The notes beneath the pieces were generated by a model. The model saw only the letters and a list, made by a program, of their open reading frames with translations, did no database searches and had not been told where the DNA came from. Position numbers and translations under genes: made by a program. 64,000 nucleotides of DNA from Mayfieldus sp038040285. GTDB lineage: Bacteria; Actinomycetota; Thermoleophilia; Solirubrobacterales; 70-9. The DNA is taken from positions 1 through 64,000 of the forward strand of contig JBBPIN010000006.1 of assembly GCA_038040285.1 (NCBI GenBank), in the 5' to 3' direction. This document shows, in pieces, positions 1 through 8,449 of the stretch (its first letter is position 1; each line of letters begins with the position of its first letter).

Positions 1-662
1 AGCAGGCGCAGCAGCGCCCGGGCCGCCGACTCCTCCACCTCGACCAGGTTCTTCGGCTCCATCGCCAGATCGGAGGACTGGATCTCCACGCCCGCCCTCT
101 CCAGCGCCTCACGCACCGCGGTTAGCTGCGATGGCTCGCTGATCACCTTCAGCAGGTCGCCGTCCTGCTGCACGTCCTCGGCGCCGGCGTCGATCGCCGC
201 GATCAGGTCGTCCTCGCCATAGCGATCGGCGTCGACCACGATCACCCCGCGCTTCTCGAAGATCCAGGCGACCGAGCCCGGCTCACCGAGGCTGCCGCCG
301 TGCTTGGAGAATGCGTGGCGGACCTCTGCGCTGGTGCGGTTGCGGTTGTCGGTCAGCGCCTCGACGAGGATCGCCGCCCCGCCCGGCCCGTATCCCTCGA
401 ACACGACCCGCTCGATCGCCGCCGCGTCGGCGCCTTCACCGGTGCCGCGGTCGATCGCCCGCTGGATGCTGTCCTTGGGCATCGAGGCGTCGCGCGCCTT
501 CTGCACCGCGGTCGCCAGCGCCGGGTTCGCGTCAGGTTCCCCCCCGCCCTCGCGCGCCGCGACGGTGATCGCGCGGGCGAGCTTCGTGAACTGCTGACCA
601 CGTTTGGCATCGGCGGCCGCTTTGCGGTGCTTGATTGACGACCATTTAGAGTGACCTGACAT
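1..662 (-). CDS. yebC: YebC/PmpR-family protein, C-terminus outside window
   Basis: The reading frame from an ATG at 662 begins MSGHSKWSSIKHRKAAAD, the family hallmark, and runs open to the window edge. About 220 of the usual 245-250 residues are present, so only the C-terminal end is missing. YebC/TACO1-type proteins were long annotated as transcriptional regulators and have more recently been linked to translation of difficult (proline-rich) sequences; nothing here decides between the two. It is divergent from the membrane protein at 674, with only 11 bp between the two starts, so the promoters must overlap the opposite gene or the mRNAs have almost no leader. Confidence 0.95.
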   Translation of the reverse strand, partial: MSGHSKWSSIKHRKAAADAKRGQQFTKLARAITVAAREGGGEPDANPALATAVQKARDASMPKDSIQRAIDRGTGEGADAAAIERVVFEGYGPGGAAILVEALTDNRNRTSAEVRHAFSKHGGSLGEPGSVAWIFEKRGVIVVDADRYGEDDLIAAIDAGAEDVQQDGDLLKVISEPSQLTAVREALERAGVEIQSSDLAMEPKNLVEVEESAARALLRL

Positions 663-673
663 AGGTCGATTGT

Positions 674-1117
674 ATGGACGGGATGCCCACGCACAACGCC
701 CCCCGACGCGCCGGTCGCCACGTCGCAGCCACCTTCCTGGTCCTGCTGATGATCGTCGCCGCGCTGTCGATGTGGACGGTTATCCCACTCGGCTGGGTGT
801 GGATCGGCTCGAGGATCTCGAAGACCCAGGACCCGGCGGGCGGCCCCTACATGGTCGTGCTGGTCGGGATCGTCGTCTCGATCCTGGTCGTCTCCTGGCT
901 GCTGGGACGACTGAATCGCGTCTACGTAAACCTGACCGGCAGCAACACCGTGGCGCCTATCCGGCCGGCATGGCTCAAGAGCTTGCGCGATAGCGAGGCC
1001 GCCCGCCCCTACCCCACTGTGTTGGAGACCGTGATCGTCGCCTCGGTGGTGCTGGCGATCGTAGCGGCGACCGCCTGGTTCTTCTGGCTCGCTGGCTCGC
1101 CGCTGCCGAGTCAGTAG
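674..1117 (+). CDS. Small integral membrane protein, function unknown
   Basis: 147 residues with three clear hydrophobic segments (about 18-40, 58-78 and 117-140) separated by short polar loops. The N-terminus is basic (RRAGRH), suggesting a cytoplasmic start. I recognise no family. The ATG at 674 is followed by a second in-frame ATG at 683, which could equally be used. It is divergent from yebC and convergent with the aminopeptidase gene; a strong inverted repeat lies just past its stop. Confidence 0.7.
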   Translation: MDGMPTHNAPRRAGRHVAATFLVLLMIVAALSMWTVIPLGWVWIGSRISKTQDPAGGPYMVVLVGIVVSILVVSWLLGRLNRVYVNLTGSNTVAPIRPAWLKSLRDSEAARPYPTVLETVIVASVVLAIVAATAWFFWLAGSPLPSQ

Positions 1118-1132
1118 TTCGTCACTCGTCAC

Positions 1133-1187
1133 TTGTCATTCGTCATTTCGAGTGAGCCCCTCCCGAATGACTAATGACGAATGACAA
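1133..1187. terminator. Inverted repeat between convergent genes, likely bidirectional terminator
   Basis: A perfect 15-bp inverted repeat (1133-1147 with 1173-1187, TTGTCATTCGTCATT) encloses a 25-nt loop. It sits in the 74-bp gap between two convergent genes. The left arm continues outward as imperfect copies of GTCACTCGTCA. It is AT-rich compared with its surroundings. Confidence 0.6.
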
Positions 1188-1191
1188 ATGG

Positions 1192-2295
1192 CTAAACCAC
1201 GAACTTGCCGTCGACCTGAAGGTCCTCGCCGTCGACTTCAATCCGCCCGCCCTTCCGCAGGTCGCAGACCAGGTCCTCGTGCACGGCGGACTCGTTGACC
1301 CCGCCGGTCTCCGGGTAGGAGCGACCGAGGGCCATGTGCACGGTGCCGCCGATCTTCTCGTCGAGCAGGACCTCACGGGTACCGCGGTCGATCCCATAGT
1401 TGGTGCCGATCCCCAGCTCGCCAAGCGAGCGCGCGCCCGGGTCGGTGTCGAGCAGCTTGACCAGGTACTCCTCCCCCCGCTGAGCGCTCGCATCGGTGAC
1501 CCTTCCGCCCTCGAAGCGCAGCCGCACCCCCGCCACCTCGCGGCCCCTGATCACCGCCGGCAGGTGAAACGTGACCTCGCCCTCGATCGAGTCCTCGGCC
1601 GGGCCGGTAAAGAACTCTCCGTCGGGCATGTTGTTCTTGCCGAGCGAGGGAATGAACTTGCGCCCCTCGATACCGAGCTTGATGTCGGTGCCTGGCGCGG
1701 TCACGTGGACCTCCTCACGCCCCTCGATCCACTCGGCCAGGCGCTGCGTCTCCGCGGAGGCCTTCTGCCAATTGCTCAGCGGATCGCCGCCGGTGGCAAG
1801 GCAGGCCTCGAAGTAGAAGTCCTCGTAGTCGGCGAGGCTCATCTCGGCCTCGGCGGCGTAGCCCGAGGTGGGAAACAGCGTGTAGACCCAGCGAAACGAG
1901 CCATCGGCGCTTCGCTCCATCGCCTTGGCCATCAGACCGCCGGTGGCCTGCGACCGGCGCTGCTGGCGCTCCGGCGGCACCGCGGAGAGACTGCGCGGGT
2001 TGGTGCTAGCGCCAACCGAGATCCGCACGTCTGCCTGCTCGACCATCCACCTCGAAACCGGTGAGACCCACTCCAGCTGGGCGTCGGAGGCGTGCTTGTA
2101 GTAGGTGGCGTCCTGCCCATCGAGGGACATGTGAAGCACCGGGTTGCCCCCGGCCTTCAGCACCTCCTCGTAGATCGCGGCGAGCAGCGGCTCCGCGGCA
2201 CTCTCCCCGTCGATCATCACCTCGTCTCCCTCCTTCACCCCGGTCGAGTAGCCGACCAGGATTTGGGCCAGGTTGGTGACTCGAGGATCCCTCAT
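1192..2295 (-). CDS. M29-family metallo-aminopeptidase
   Basis: 367 residues starting MRDPRVTNLAQILVGYS, typical of the thermophilic aminopeptidase family (AmpS/AmpT/PepS), which removes N-terminal residues with a two-metal site. Family landmarks are present in order: the Glu in EGEVTFH, the Glu in RFEGGRV, LGELGIGTN, LDEKIGGTVHMALG, and the C-terminal SAVHEDLV with the His and Asp ligands. The frame is open further upstream, but ATG 2295 overlaps the pdxT stop as ATGA, matching the other junction in this operon, so I take that as the start. It is the last gene of pdxS-pdxT-aminopeptidase, so translation is probably coupled. Confidence 0.88.
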   Translation of the reverse strand: MRDPRVTNLAQILVGYSTGVKEGDEVMIDGESAAEPLLAAIYEEVLKAGGNPVLHMSLDGQDATYYKHASDAQLEWVSPVSRWMVEQADVRISVGASTNPRSLSAVPPERQQRRSQATGGLMAKAMERSADGSFRWVYTLFPTSGYAAEAEMSLADYEDFYFEACLATGGDPLSNWQKASAETQRLAEWIEGREEVHVTAPGTDIKLGIEGRKFIPSLGKNNMPDGEFFTGPAEDSIEGEVTFHLPAVIRGREVAGVRLRFEGGRVTDASAQRGEEYLVKLLDTDPGARSLGELGIGTNYGIDRGTREVLLDEKIGGTVHMALGRSYPETGGVNESAVHEDLVCDLRKGGRIEVDGEDLQVDGKFVV

Positions 2296-2885
2296 CGCGC
2301 GTTCTCCCGCTCCCTGGTCGCCTCGGTGACCATCGCCATGAACAACGCATGGATGCGAGCGTCGTCGGTCAGCTCGGGGTGAAAGGCGCAGGCCAGCACC
2401 GAATCGTCGCGCACCACCACGGGGTGATCGCGCCAGCTCGCCAGTACCTCGACCCCCGGACCGTAACGTTCTATCCACGGCGCCCGGATGAACACCGCCC
2501 GCAGCGGCTCGGGGCCGAGGCCCTCGACCTCGAGGTCGGTCTCGAAGCTCTGGAGCTGGCGTCCGAATGCGTTGCGGCGGGCGGTGGCGTCGAGCAGGCC
2601 GAGATGGCGATCGTCGCAGACGATCATCCCGGCGCAGGTTCCGAGGATCGGGCCCCCGGCGCGGTGGTGCGAGCGGACCCCTTCGTCGAGCCCGGCGGAC
2701 TCCATCCCCATCGTGATCGTCGTGCTCTCGCCGCCCGGGATGATCAACCCGTCGAGGTCGACCAGTTGCCCGGGAGTTCGCACCTCGCTCGGGGATGCCC
2801 CCAGCTCGCGCAGTACGCGCGAGTGGGCGGCGAAATCGCCCTGGACGGCGAGCACGCCGACCCGCAACGGCTGTGCTGCGCTCAC
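2292..2885 (-). CDS. pdxT: Pyridoxal 5'-phosphate synthase, glutaminase subunit PdxT
   Basis: 197 residues of a class I glutamine amidotransferase fold. It hydrolyses glutamine and passes ammonia to PdxS for ribose-5-phosphate-dependent vitamin B6 synthesis. Visible landmarks are VGVLAVQGDFAAH at the N-terminus, PGGESTT, the nucleophile Cys in GTCAGM, and the catalytic His/Glu pair in HPELTDD near the C-terminus. Length is normal. Its ATG overlaps the pdxS stop by 4 bp and its own stop overlaps the aminopeptidase start by 4 bp, so all three should be co-translated from one message. Confidence 0.97.
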   Translation of the reverse strand: MSAAQPLRVGVLAVQGDFAAHSRVLRELGASPSEVRTPGQLVDLDGLIIPGGESTTITMGMESAGLDEGVRSHHRAGGPILGTCAGMIVCDDRHLGLLDATARRNAFGRQLQSFETDLEVEGLGPEPLRAVFIRAPWIERYGPGVEVLASWRDHPVVVRDDSVLACAFHPELTDDARIHALFMAMVTEATRERENAR

Positions 2886-3766
2886 CAGCCGCGACCCTGC
2901 AGCTTGCCGTCTTCCCCCAGTGCTGCGATCTCCAGCCCCGGCATCGCCTCGCCCAGCTCCGACATCGCCTCGGCGACCCGGGCGGGGTCCTCGTAGTGGG
3001 TGGTCGCCTCGACGATCGCCCGGGCGCGGCGCTCGGGGTCCTCGCTCTTGAAGATTCCCGAGCCGACGAAGTTGCCCTCGGCGCCGAGCTGCATCATCAG
3101 CGCCGCGTCAGCCGGCGTCGCGATGCCGCCGGCGCAGAACAGCGGCACCGGCAGCCAGCCTCTCTCGGCGACGTCGCGCACGACCTCCAGCGGTGCGCTG
3201 TGCTCCTTCGCCGCCGCGGCGAGCTCCTCGGGGCCAAGCCCCGCCAGCTGCTTTATGCCGGTTGTGATCTCGCGCATGTGACGAACGGCCTCGACGATGT
3301 TGCCCGTGCCGGCCTCGCCCTTGGAGCGGATCATCGCCGCGCCCTCGCCGATCCGCCGCAGCGCCTCGCCGAGGTTTGTCGCGCCGCACACGAACGGAAT
3401 CTCGAAGGCGAACTTGTCGATGTGGTTGTGCTCGTCGGCCGGAGTAAGCACCTCGGACTCGTCGATGTAGTCGACCTCGAGCGCCTCCAGGACCTGGGCC
3501 TCCGCGAAGTGGCCGATCCGCGCCTTCGCCATCACCGGGATCGTCACCGACTCCTGGATCTCGGCGATCTTGCGGGTAGAGGCCATACGGGCGACACCGC
3601 CCTGGGCGCGGATGTCGGCGGGGACGCGCTCCAGCGCCATCGCCGCGCAGGCGCCCGCCTCCTCGGCGATCTTCGCCTGCTCGGCGCTGGTCACGTCCAT
3701 GATCACGCCGCCCTTCAGCATTTCGGCGAGCCCGGTCTTGACGCGGAATGTGGCGCGTTCGGCCAT
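2882..3766 (-). CDS. pdxS: Pyridoxal 5'-phosphate synthase, lyase subunit PdxS
   Basis: 294 residues beginning MAERATFRVKTGLAEMLKGG. PdxS condenses ribose-5-phosphate, glyceraldehyde-3-phosphate and ammonia into PLP as a (beta/alpha)8 barrel in a dodecamer with PdxT. The second catalytic lysine lies in the MAKARIGHFAEAQ region, and the phosphate-binding GEAGTGNIVEAVRHMR and the GAEGNFVGSGIF segments are intact. The frame is open upstream, but homology begins at ATG 3766. It is first in the three-gene operon and is separated from the RpiR-type gene by a strong hairpin. Confidence 0.97.
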   Translation of the reverse strand: MAERATFRVKTGLAEMLKGGVIMDVTSAEQAKIAEEAGACAAMALERVPADIRAQGGVARMASTRKIAEIQESVTIPVMAKARIGHFAEAQVLEALEVDYIDESEVLTPADEHNHIDKFAFEIPFVCGATNLGEALRRIGEGAAMIRSKGEAGTGNIVEAVRHMREITTGIKQLAGLGPEELAAAAKEHSAPLEVVRDVAERGWLPVPLFCAGGIATPADAALMMQLGAEGNFVGSGIFKSEDPERRARAIVEATTHYEDPARVAEAMSELGEAMPGLEIAALGEDGKLQGRGW

Positions 3767-3851
3767 GACCCCAATATAGAGGCCGTGCCCCAGCCCACCG
3801 GTCTCCGCCGCGATGGCTCTGCGGTGACGCGTTGGACGCTTCGGCCAAAGC

Positions 3852-3877
3852 GAAGGGCCCGCCAAAGCGGGCCCTTC
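3852..3877 (-). terminator. Stem-loop downstream of the RpiR-family gene
   Basis: An 11-bp perfect stem GAAGGGCCCGC/GCGGGCCCTTC with a 4-nt loop, in the 142 bp between the RpiR-type stop (3909) and the pdxS start (3766). There is no real U tract, so it may be a weak terminator or a pause/attenuator ahead of pdxS. Confidence 0.55.
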
Positions 3878-3908
3878 ACTGGCTCGGGTGCGTGATCGGA
3901 GAAGTTCG

Positions 3909-4766
3909 TTACTTGAGCTTGAAGGCGCGGATGCGGTCGCGGTGGGCGGCCTCGTCGCGGGCGTAGACGCCGTGGGCGAGCGCCTGAACGAGCGCCATCA
4001 GCGCCGTGTTCGAGCGCGCAAAGGAAGGGCTGTTGGAGGAGTAGTAGAGGGTCAGCTCGGCGTGCTCGCCGACCTCTGACAGGGTCGCGTCGGAGATCGC
4101 CAGGGTGCGGGCACGGCGGTGGAGCGCCAGCTTCATCGCCCGCAGAAGCAGCGGATGGGCACGTCCCGCCGACAGCGCGATCACCAGCGTGTCCTCGTCG
4201 ATCCGACCAAGCCGCTGCAGCGACTCGCCGCCTGTGCTGGCGACGATCTCGGCGCGGACGTCGAGCAGGCTCAGCATGTGGCGCAGGTAACTGGCGAAGA
4301 AGGCCATCTGATCGACACCGACGATCACCACGCGCTGGGAGGTGGCCAGCGCGGCGACCGAGGCCTCGACCTGTTCGCGGGTCAGGCTGCGGGCCGTCTC
4401 CTCGAGATTCGCGTGGTCGGCGCCCAGCGAAGCCTCGAACTGGGAGTGATCGAAGTCGAACAGAGAGCCGCTCGGCGTGCCGCTGTCGCCCTCCTCGGTG
4501 GCGTTGCGGTACTCCTCGATCGCCGCCTGCTGAAGCTCGGGATAGCCGTCGAAGCCCAGCGCCTGCGAGAAGCGCACGACGGTCGAAGACGAGGTGCTGG
4601 CGCGCCGCGCCAATTCCTCCGCGGTGAGGAACGCCGCCTCGTCGAGATGGTCGACGATGTAGCGCGCCACGTCCTTCTGGGAGCGTGAGAACTCGTCGAA
4701 GCGCTCGGAGATGAAGCCGGACAGGCTCTTGCGCTTCGGACGAGACCTTGTCGAGGTCCGGGTCAC
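3909..4766 (-). CDS. MurR/RpiR-family transcriptional regulator (HTH plus SIS)
   Basis: 285 residues. The N-terminal RpiR-type helix-turn-helix is at about 20-95 (LTAEELARRASTSSSTVVRF and ALGFDGYPELQ). A SIS sugar-phosphate-binding domain follows at about 140-265 (RVVIVGVDQMAFFASYL, then DTLVIALSAGR). Such proteins sense phosphosugars and control sugar catabolism or amino-sugar genes. The first 15 residues are rich in Arg and Ser. No sugar operon is adjacent, so the target is unknown. It is followed by a hairpin and then pdxS; an allosteric link to ribose-5-phosphate and PLP synthesis is only a guess. Confidence 0.9.
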   Translation of the reverse strand: MTRTSTRSRPKRKSLSGFISERFDEFSRSQKDVARYIVDHLDEAAFLTAEELARRASTSSSTVVRFSQALGFDGYPELQQAAIEEYRNATEEGDSGTPSGSLFDFDHSQFEASLGADHANLEETARSLTREQVEASVAALATSQRVVIVGVDQMAFFASYLRHMLSLLDVRAEIVASTGGESLQRLGRIDEDTLVIALSAGRAHPLLLRAMKLALHRRARTLAISDATLSEVGEHAELTLYYSSNSPSFARSNTALMALVQALAHGVYARDEAAHRDRIRAFKLK

Positions 4767-4851
4767 GGCGCTGAGATTCGCCCTTGCATGGGTTTTCCCT
4801 TCCGCCGCCGGTGCTGATATTGCAGCCGCGGTGCGGCGGTGCGCCTACCCG

Positions 4852-5253
4852 ATGTGGTTGGATGGCGCTGTGACGCCCGAGCAGGCGCTGCGCCTCACCA
4901 ACCGCAACTTGATCGCCTTCGACCTGGCGCTGGGGTCGGCGGCGATCCTCGCGCCCGCCCAGACGCTCCGTGTGCTCGGGCACGAGGAGCCCTCCGAGGA
5001 CGCGAAGCACCTGTTTCGCCGCTGCGGGCCGATCTGGCTCACCTTTGCCGCCGCCCACGCGGTCGCCGACCGGCGTGGCTTCGAGCAGGACTGGTGGGCG
5101 CTTGCCTGGCTGCGGGGCACCGAGATTGCGACCGACGCGCTGTGGTCGCAGTCGCCGGCGCTCAGCCGGCCGGGCGCGAAGCTGGGACTGCGGCTGGCCG
5201 GCGTCTTCAACCTGGCGGTGGCCGTCGGGTTCGGCTGGCTCGCGCGGCGCTAA
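4852..5253 (+). CDS. Hypothetical membrane-associated protein
   Basis: About 133 residues from ATG 4852 (or 127 from GTG 4870). The frame extends further upstream but would then overlap the divergent regulator gene. The protein has hydrophobic stretches LIAFDLALGSAAILAPA and LGLRLAGVFNLAVAVGFGWL plus a Trp-rich middle (QDWWALAWLRG). It resembles small DoxX-like or four-helix membrane proteins, but I cannot name a family. Neither start has a good ribosome-binding site. Confidence 0.55.
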   Translation: MWLDGAVTPEQALRLTNRNLIAFDLALGSAAILAPAQTLRVLGHEEPSEDAKHLFRRCGPIWLTFAAAHAVADRRGFEQDWWALAWLRGTEIATDALWSQSPALSRPGAKLGLRLAGVFNLAVAVGFGWLARR

Positions 5254-5278
5254 TCGATGTTTGCCGCGGCGTTGCGAA

Positions 5279-5773
5279 TCACTTGCCCAAGCTGATCGAC
5301 GGGCGACTGCAGAAGCGCAACCCGAGCTGAAGCGCGAGCTGTCGACGCACGGGTGCCTGCGCCGCCGCGCGGTGGGTGGCCCGCACATAGGCGTTGATGT
5401 CCTTGGAGGCGGCCGCATCGCGGCCGTCCTCGATGAAGCCCAGGTTCTTCTCGCGAGCGGCGAGATAGCGGCTGTAGATCGCCTTCAGATCGCCCGGGGG
5501 CTCGATCTGATGCAGGTTGTCGAGCGCCTGCTGCGAGACGTCGGCAAGCGCCGCGGCCTGCTTCTCGGTCTGCTCGGCCGTGTGCGGCTGTATCCGCTGG
5601 ATGCGGTCGAATTGCTGCTGCGAGTCCCGACAGACCCGGTTCGCCTCGCTTTGAAACTCCTTCGGCGAGGTCGACCCGCTGTTGCTGCTGCCACCGCAGG
5701 ACGCCAGTGCGGCGATCGCCGCGGCGCCGACAATGCCGGCCGCAAGACGTGGGTTTGGGCGAGGGGCTCGCAT
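5279..5773 (-). CDS. Putative lipoprotein, function unknown
   Basis: 164 residues. A signal peptide with a lipobox (AALASC, lipidated Cys at about 26) is followed by a Gly/Ser linker. The mature part is mostly helical and contains RVCRDSQQQFDRIQRIQP and RYLAAREKNLGF. A second Cys lies near the C-terminus (GLRFCSRP). This layout, with a Cys early in the mature chain and one at the end, is common in Thermoleophilia lipoproteins of unknown role. It lies just downstream of the cyd genes on the same strand. Confidence 0.7.
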   Translation of the reverse strand: MRAPRPNPRLAAGIVGAAAIAALASCGGSSNSGSTSPKEFQSEANRVCRDSQQQFDRIQRIQPHTAEQTEKQAAALADVSQQALDNLHQIEPPGDLKAIYSRYLAAREKNLGFIEDGRDAAASKDINAYVRATHRAAAQAPVRRQLALQLGLRFCSRPSISLGK

Positions 5774-5819
5774 CGGCCGGGGATGGTGCCAGGTCTCGCC
5801 GTCGGCCCCGCGGATGGCA

Positions 5820-6005
5820 CTACTCCTCGTCGTCGGAAAGAAAACCCGGCTCGGCGATCAGGAAGGCACCGCCGACGATGAAGGCGAACAGGAATGCCAC
5901 CCCGAGGACGCGGGTGATCGTTGCCTGGAACGGGATCATCAACCCGACGCCGAGCAGGAAGGCGATGGCGACCAACAGCCCGGCTCGCTTGCGCCCCGGC
6001 CTCAT
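5820..6005 (-). CDS. Small two-helix membrane protein following cydB
   Basis: 61 residues starting MRPGRKRAGLLVAIAF from ATG 6005; a TTG at 6008 is directly after the cydB stop. It has two transmembrane helices (about 8-28 and 33-52) and an acidic tail (LSDDEE). Its position immediately after cydAB suggests a role like the small accessory subunits CydX/CydH of cytochrome bd oxidases, but the sequence is not that of CydX; this is inference from position and size. Confidence 0.65.
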   Translation of the reverse strand: MRPGRKRAGLLVAIAFLLGVGLMIPFQATITRVLGVAFLFAFIVGGAFLIAEPGFLSDDEE

Positions 6006-6008
6006 CAA

Positions 6009-7067
6009 TCACCCGTGGGATCGCTTCGCCGACAGGGGGCGAAAGCGCTGATCAAGCGGCTCGAACTGTTGGTCCAGGCGGCCGCGCAGTGTCAGCGAGT
6101 AGAGCAGATACAGCGACGGGATCAGAACCACCATCCCGATCGCGACGCCGATCAGCGTCGCGACCAGGGTTGCGTGTCCGGCGGCGGCCTGATCGAGCGT
6201 GAGATGCTTCGGCAAGAGGTAGGGCGACTGCCCGAAGGCCCAGCCGATCGTCACGCAGGCCACCGCGGCCGCGGCGGTGAAGCGGGCGACCTCGAAGCGC
6301 TCGACCCACACCAGCGCCAGTGTCGCCGCTCCGGCGACGGCCGATGCGATCACGAACACCAGACCTCCACCGGAGGTCAATCCGTCGAACAGCGGACGGG
6401 CGTCGTCGCGCAGGACGACCAGACCACCAATCGCCACAACCCCGGCCGCGACACCCGCGATCAGGGCGCGGGCCCGAAAGGCGCGCTGCATGTCCGGGAG
6501 CCCGGCGCGCACCGAGTCTCCCGCCATGTAGACGGCCGCCAAGTACGAACCGGTGATCACAGCCAGCGCCCCAACCAGAATCCCAGTCGGGTTCAACCAG
6601 GAGCTGATCGGATCGCCGGCAGCGTTTCCCACCGGTACCCGACCCGACCCGATCGCCCCCAGGCATGCGCCGAAGCAAAACGGAACCAATACCGAGGAGG
6701 TAGCGAAGAGGGCGCCGAGGATCCGCGCTTCGCTGATCGTCGCCGCCTGCCCGCGCAGCGCGAACGCCGTGCCCCGAAAGATGATTCCCACCACCGCGAT
6801 GAACAGCGGCACGTAGAGGGTCGACATGATCGAGCCGAAGCCGACGGGGAAACAGGTCCACATCACCACCAGGACGAAGATCAGCCAGACGTGATTGGCC
6901 TCCCAGACCGGGCCCATCGAATGCTGCACCATTCCCCGCACCCGACCGCCGCGCTCTGCCCCGCCGGCGGTTAGATCCCAGAACCCGGCGCCGAAGTCGG
7001 CCCCTCCGAGCACCGCGTACGCGGTGAGCCCCGCGATTACCAGACCTAGGCAGATCTCCGGCAGCAT
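6009..7067 (-). CDS. cydB: Cytochrome bd ubiquinol oxidase subunit II
   Basis: 352 residues with about eight or nine transmembrane helices. The family landmarks GGADFGAGFWDL near the N-terminus and MGPVWEANHVWLIF at about residue 50 are intact. CydB pairs with CydA in the membrane to form the oxygen-reducing, proton-motive quinol oxidase used at low oxygen. Its ATG overlaps the cydA stop (TGATG), so the two are translationally coupled. Length is typical of the short actinobacterial form. Confidence 0.95.
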   Translation of the reverse strand: MLPEICLGLVIAGLTAYAVLGGADFGAGFWDLTAGGAERGGRVRGMVQHSMGPVWEANHVWLIFVLVVMWTCFPVGFGSIMSTLYVPLFIAVVGIIFRGTAFALRGQAATISEARILGALFATSSVLVPFCFGACLGAIGSGRVPVGNAAGDPISSWLNPTGILVGALAVITGSYLAAVYMAGDSVRAGLPDMQRAFRARALIAGVAAGVVAIGGLVVLRDDARPLFDGLTSGGGLVFVIASAVAGAATLALVWVERFEVARFTAAAAVACVTIGWAFGQSPYLLPKHLTLDQAAAGHATLVATLIGVAIGMVVLIPSLYLLYSLTLRGRLDQQFEPLDQRFRPLSAKRSHG

Positions 7068-8446
7068 CAGCGAGCCGCCTCCAGCGAGCGCCCTACCTCT
7101 TTCTCCGGTGAGCTGCGGGCCAAGCGCCGAAGCAGCCAGATCACAGCGCCCAGCAGCGACAGGTAGACGACTACTAGCAACCAGAAGACGATCGGAAGCC
7201 CCCCGGCGTCGGTAACCGCCTGCTTGGTGCGCATCACCTCGTAGACGACCCAGGGCTGGCGGCCGACCTCAGTCGTGATCCAGCCACAGATCAATGCCAC
7301 GAGCGCCAATGGCCCGGCTGCCACCAGCGCCCGGTAAAACCACCTCGAACGGGGCAGCCGGCGACGGCGCCACCAGGCGGTCACGAAGACGACGGTCACC
7401 AGCGCCAGGCCGGTCCCGATGAAAACCATGGTCTGGAAGGAAAGCCGGGTCACGTTGATTGGGGGTCGATCCCGCGCGGGCACGATGTTCAGACCATCAA
7501 CCTTGCCGTTCGGGTCGTGGTCGGCGAGGATCGAGAGCAGATCCGGGATCTCGACCCCGTATTTGACCTCGCCGTCCTCGTAGATCCCCCCGATGTGGAA
7601 GGGCGCGTTGCGCTCGGTGTGCGGCAGCCCCTCGAACGCCGCCAGCTTCACTGGCTGGTCCTTGGTGACGGTGCGCGCCGCCCAATCGCCGACGATCAGC
7701 TGCGCTGGCGTCGCGAGTGCGGCGAAGGTCAGGGGGATGATCAGCGCCGCGCGGTTGTAGCGGCTGCGGTCGCCGCGCAGCCATGCGCGCGCGTAGACCG
7801 CCGCAACGAGGAAGCCGGCGACCATGTAGCCGGCCAGGTACATGTGGGTGAGCTCGAAGGGAAGGTTCGAGTTGAACAGCGCCGACCACGGGTGGATGTT
7901 GGTGACCTGGCCGCCGGCCAGGTCGAAGCCGGTCGGGTGGTTCATCCAGGCGTTGACCGAGATCACGAACAACGAGCCGGCGAGGCCGGTGATCACGATC
8001 GGGATGCCGCAGAGGAAATGGTTCCGCGGTGAGAGGCTGTCCCAGCCGTAAACGTAGATGGCGATGAAGATCGCTTCGATGAAGAAGGAGAAGCCTTCGA
8101 GCGCGAACCCGAGACCGAACACGTCGCCGAATGTGGCGGTGAAGTTCGGCCACAGCAACCCGAACTCGAAGGAAAGGATCGTGCCGCTGACTACCCCAAC
8201 CGCGAACAGGATCAGCATCACCTTCGACCAGCGCTTCGCCAGCGCCTTATAGGCGGGATCGCCGGTACGCAGCCAGAGGCCTTCAGTGAACAGGACCATG
8301 GCCGGAAAGGCGATCCCGAAGCAGACGAGCGGGATGTGGAAGATGAACGACAGCGCCTGCGTGTGGCGGGCGGCTAGGAGATGGCTCTGGTTCGACTCCC
8401 CCAGGGCGCTGTGCACCTGCCCGGCTGCGACCAGCAGCAGATTCAT
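7067..8446 (-). CDS. cydA: Cytochrome bd ubiquinol oxidase subunit I
   Basis: 459 residues, the haem-bearing subunit. Visible landmarks: the haem b595 ligand His in SFIFHIPLVCFG (about residue 37), the acidic pair in EGFSFFIEAIF, the haem b558 His in LPFELTHMYLAG, Q-loop residues in VKLAAFEGLPHTE, and the family signature TTEVGRQPWVVY. The Q loop is short, as in Gram-positive forms. It is transcribed with cydB and the small protein at 5820. Separate cydCD assembly genes are not in the window. Confidence 0.95.
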   Translation of the reverse strand: MNLLLVAAGQVHSALGESNQSHLLAARHTQALSFIFHIPLVCFGIAFPAMVLFTEGLWLRTGDPAYKALAKRWSKVMLILFAVGVVSGTILSFEFGLLWPNFTATFGDVFGLGFALEGFSFFIEAIFIAIYVYGWDSLSPRNHFLCGIPIVITGLAGSLFVISVNAWMNHPTGFDLAGGQVTNIHPWSALFNSNLPFELTHMYLAGYMVAGFLVAAVYARAWLRGDRSRYNRAALIIPLTFAALATPAQLIVGDWAARTVTKDQPVKLAAFEGLPHTERNAPFHIGGIYEDGEVKYGVEIPDLLSILADHDPNGKVDGLNIVPARDRPPINVTRLSFQTMVFIGTGLALVTVVFVTAWWRRRRLPRSRWFYRALVAAGPLALVALICGWITTEVGRQPWVVYEVMRTKQAVTDAGGLPIVFWLLVVVYLSLLGAVIWLLRRLARSSPEKEVGRSLEAAR

Positions 8447-8449
8447 GCC

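Noticed and set aside
353..1132. Long minus-strand frame over yebC and the membrane protein gene
   Set aside because: Antisense shadow with Arg/His/Asp-rich, low-complexity composition typical of GC-rich opposite strands.
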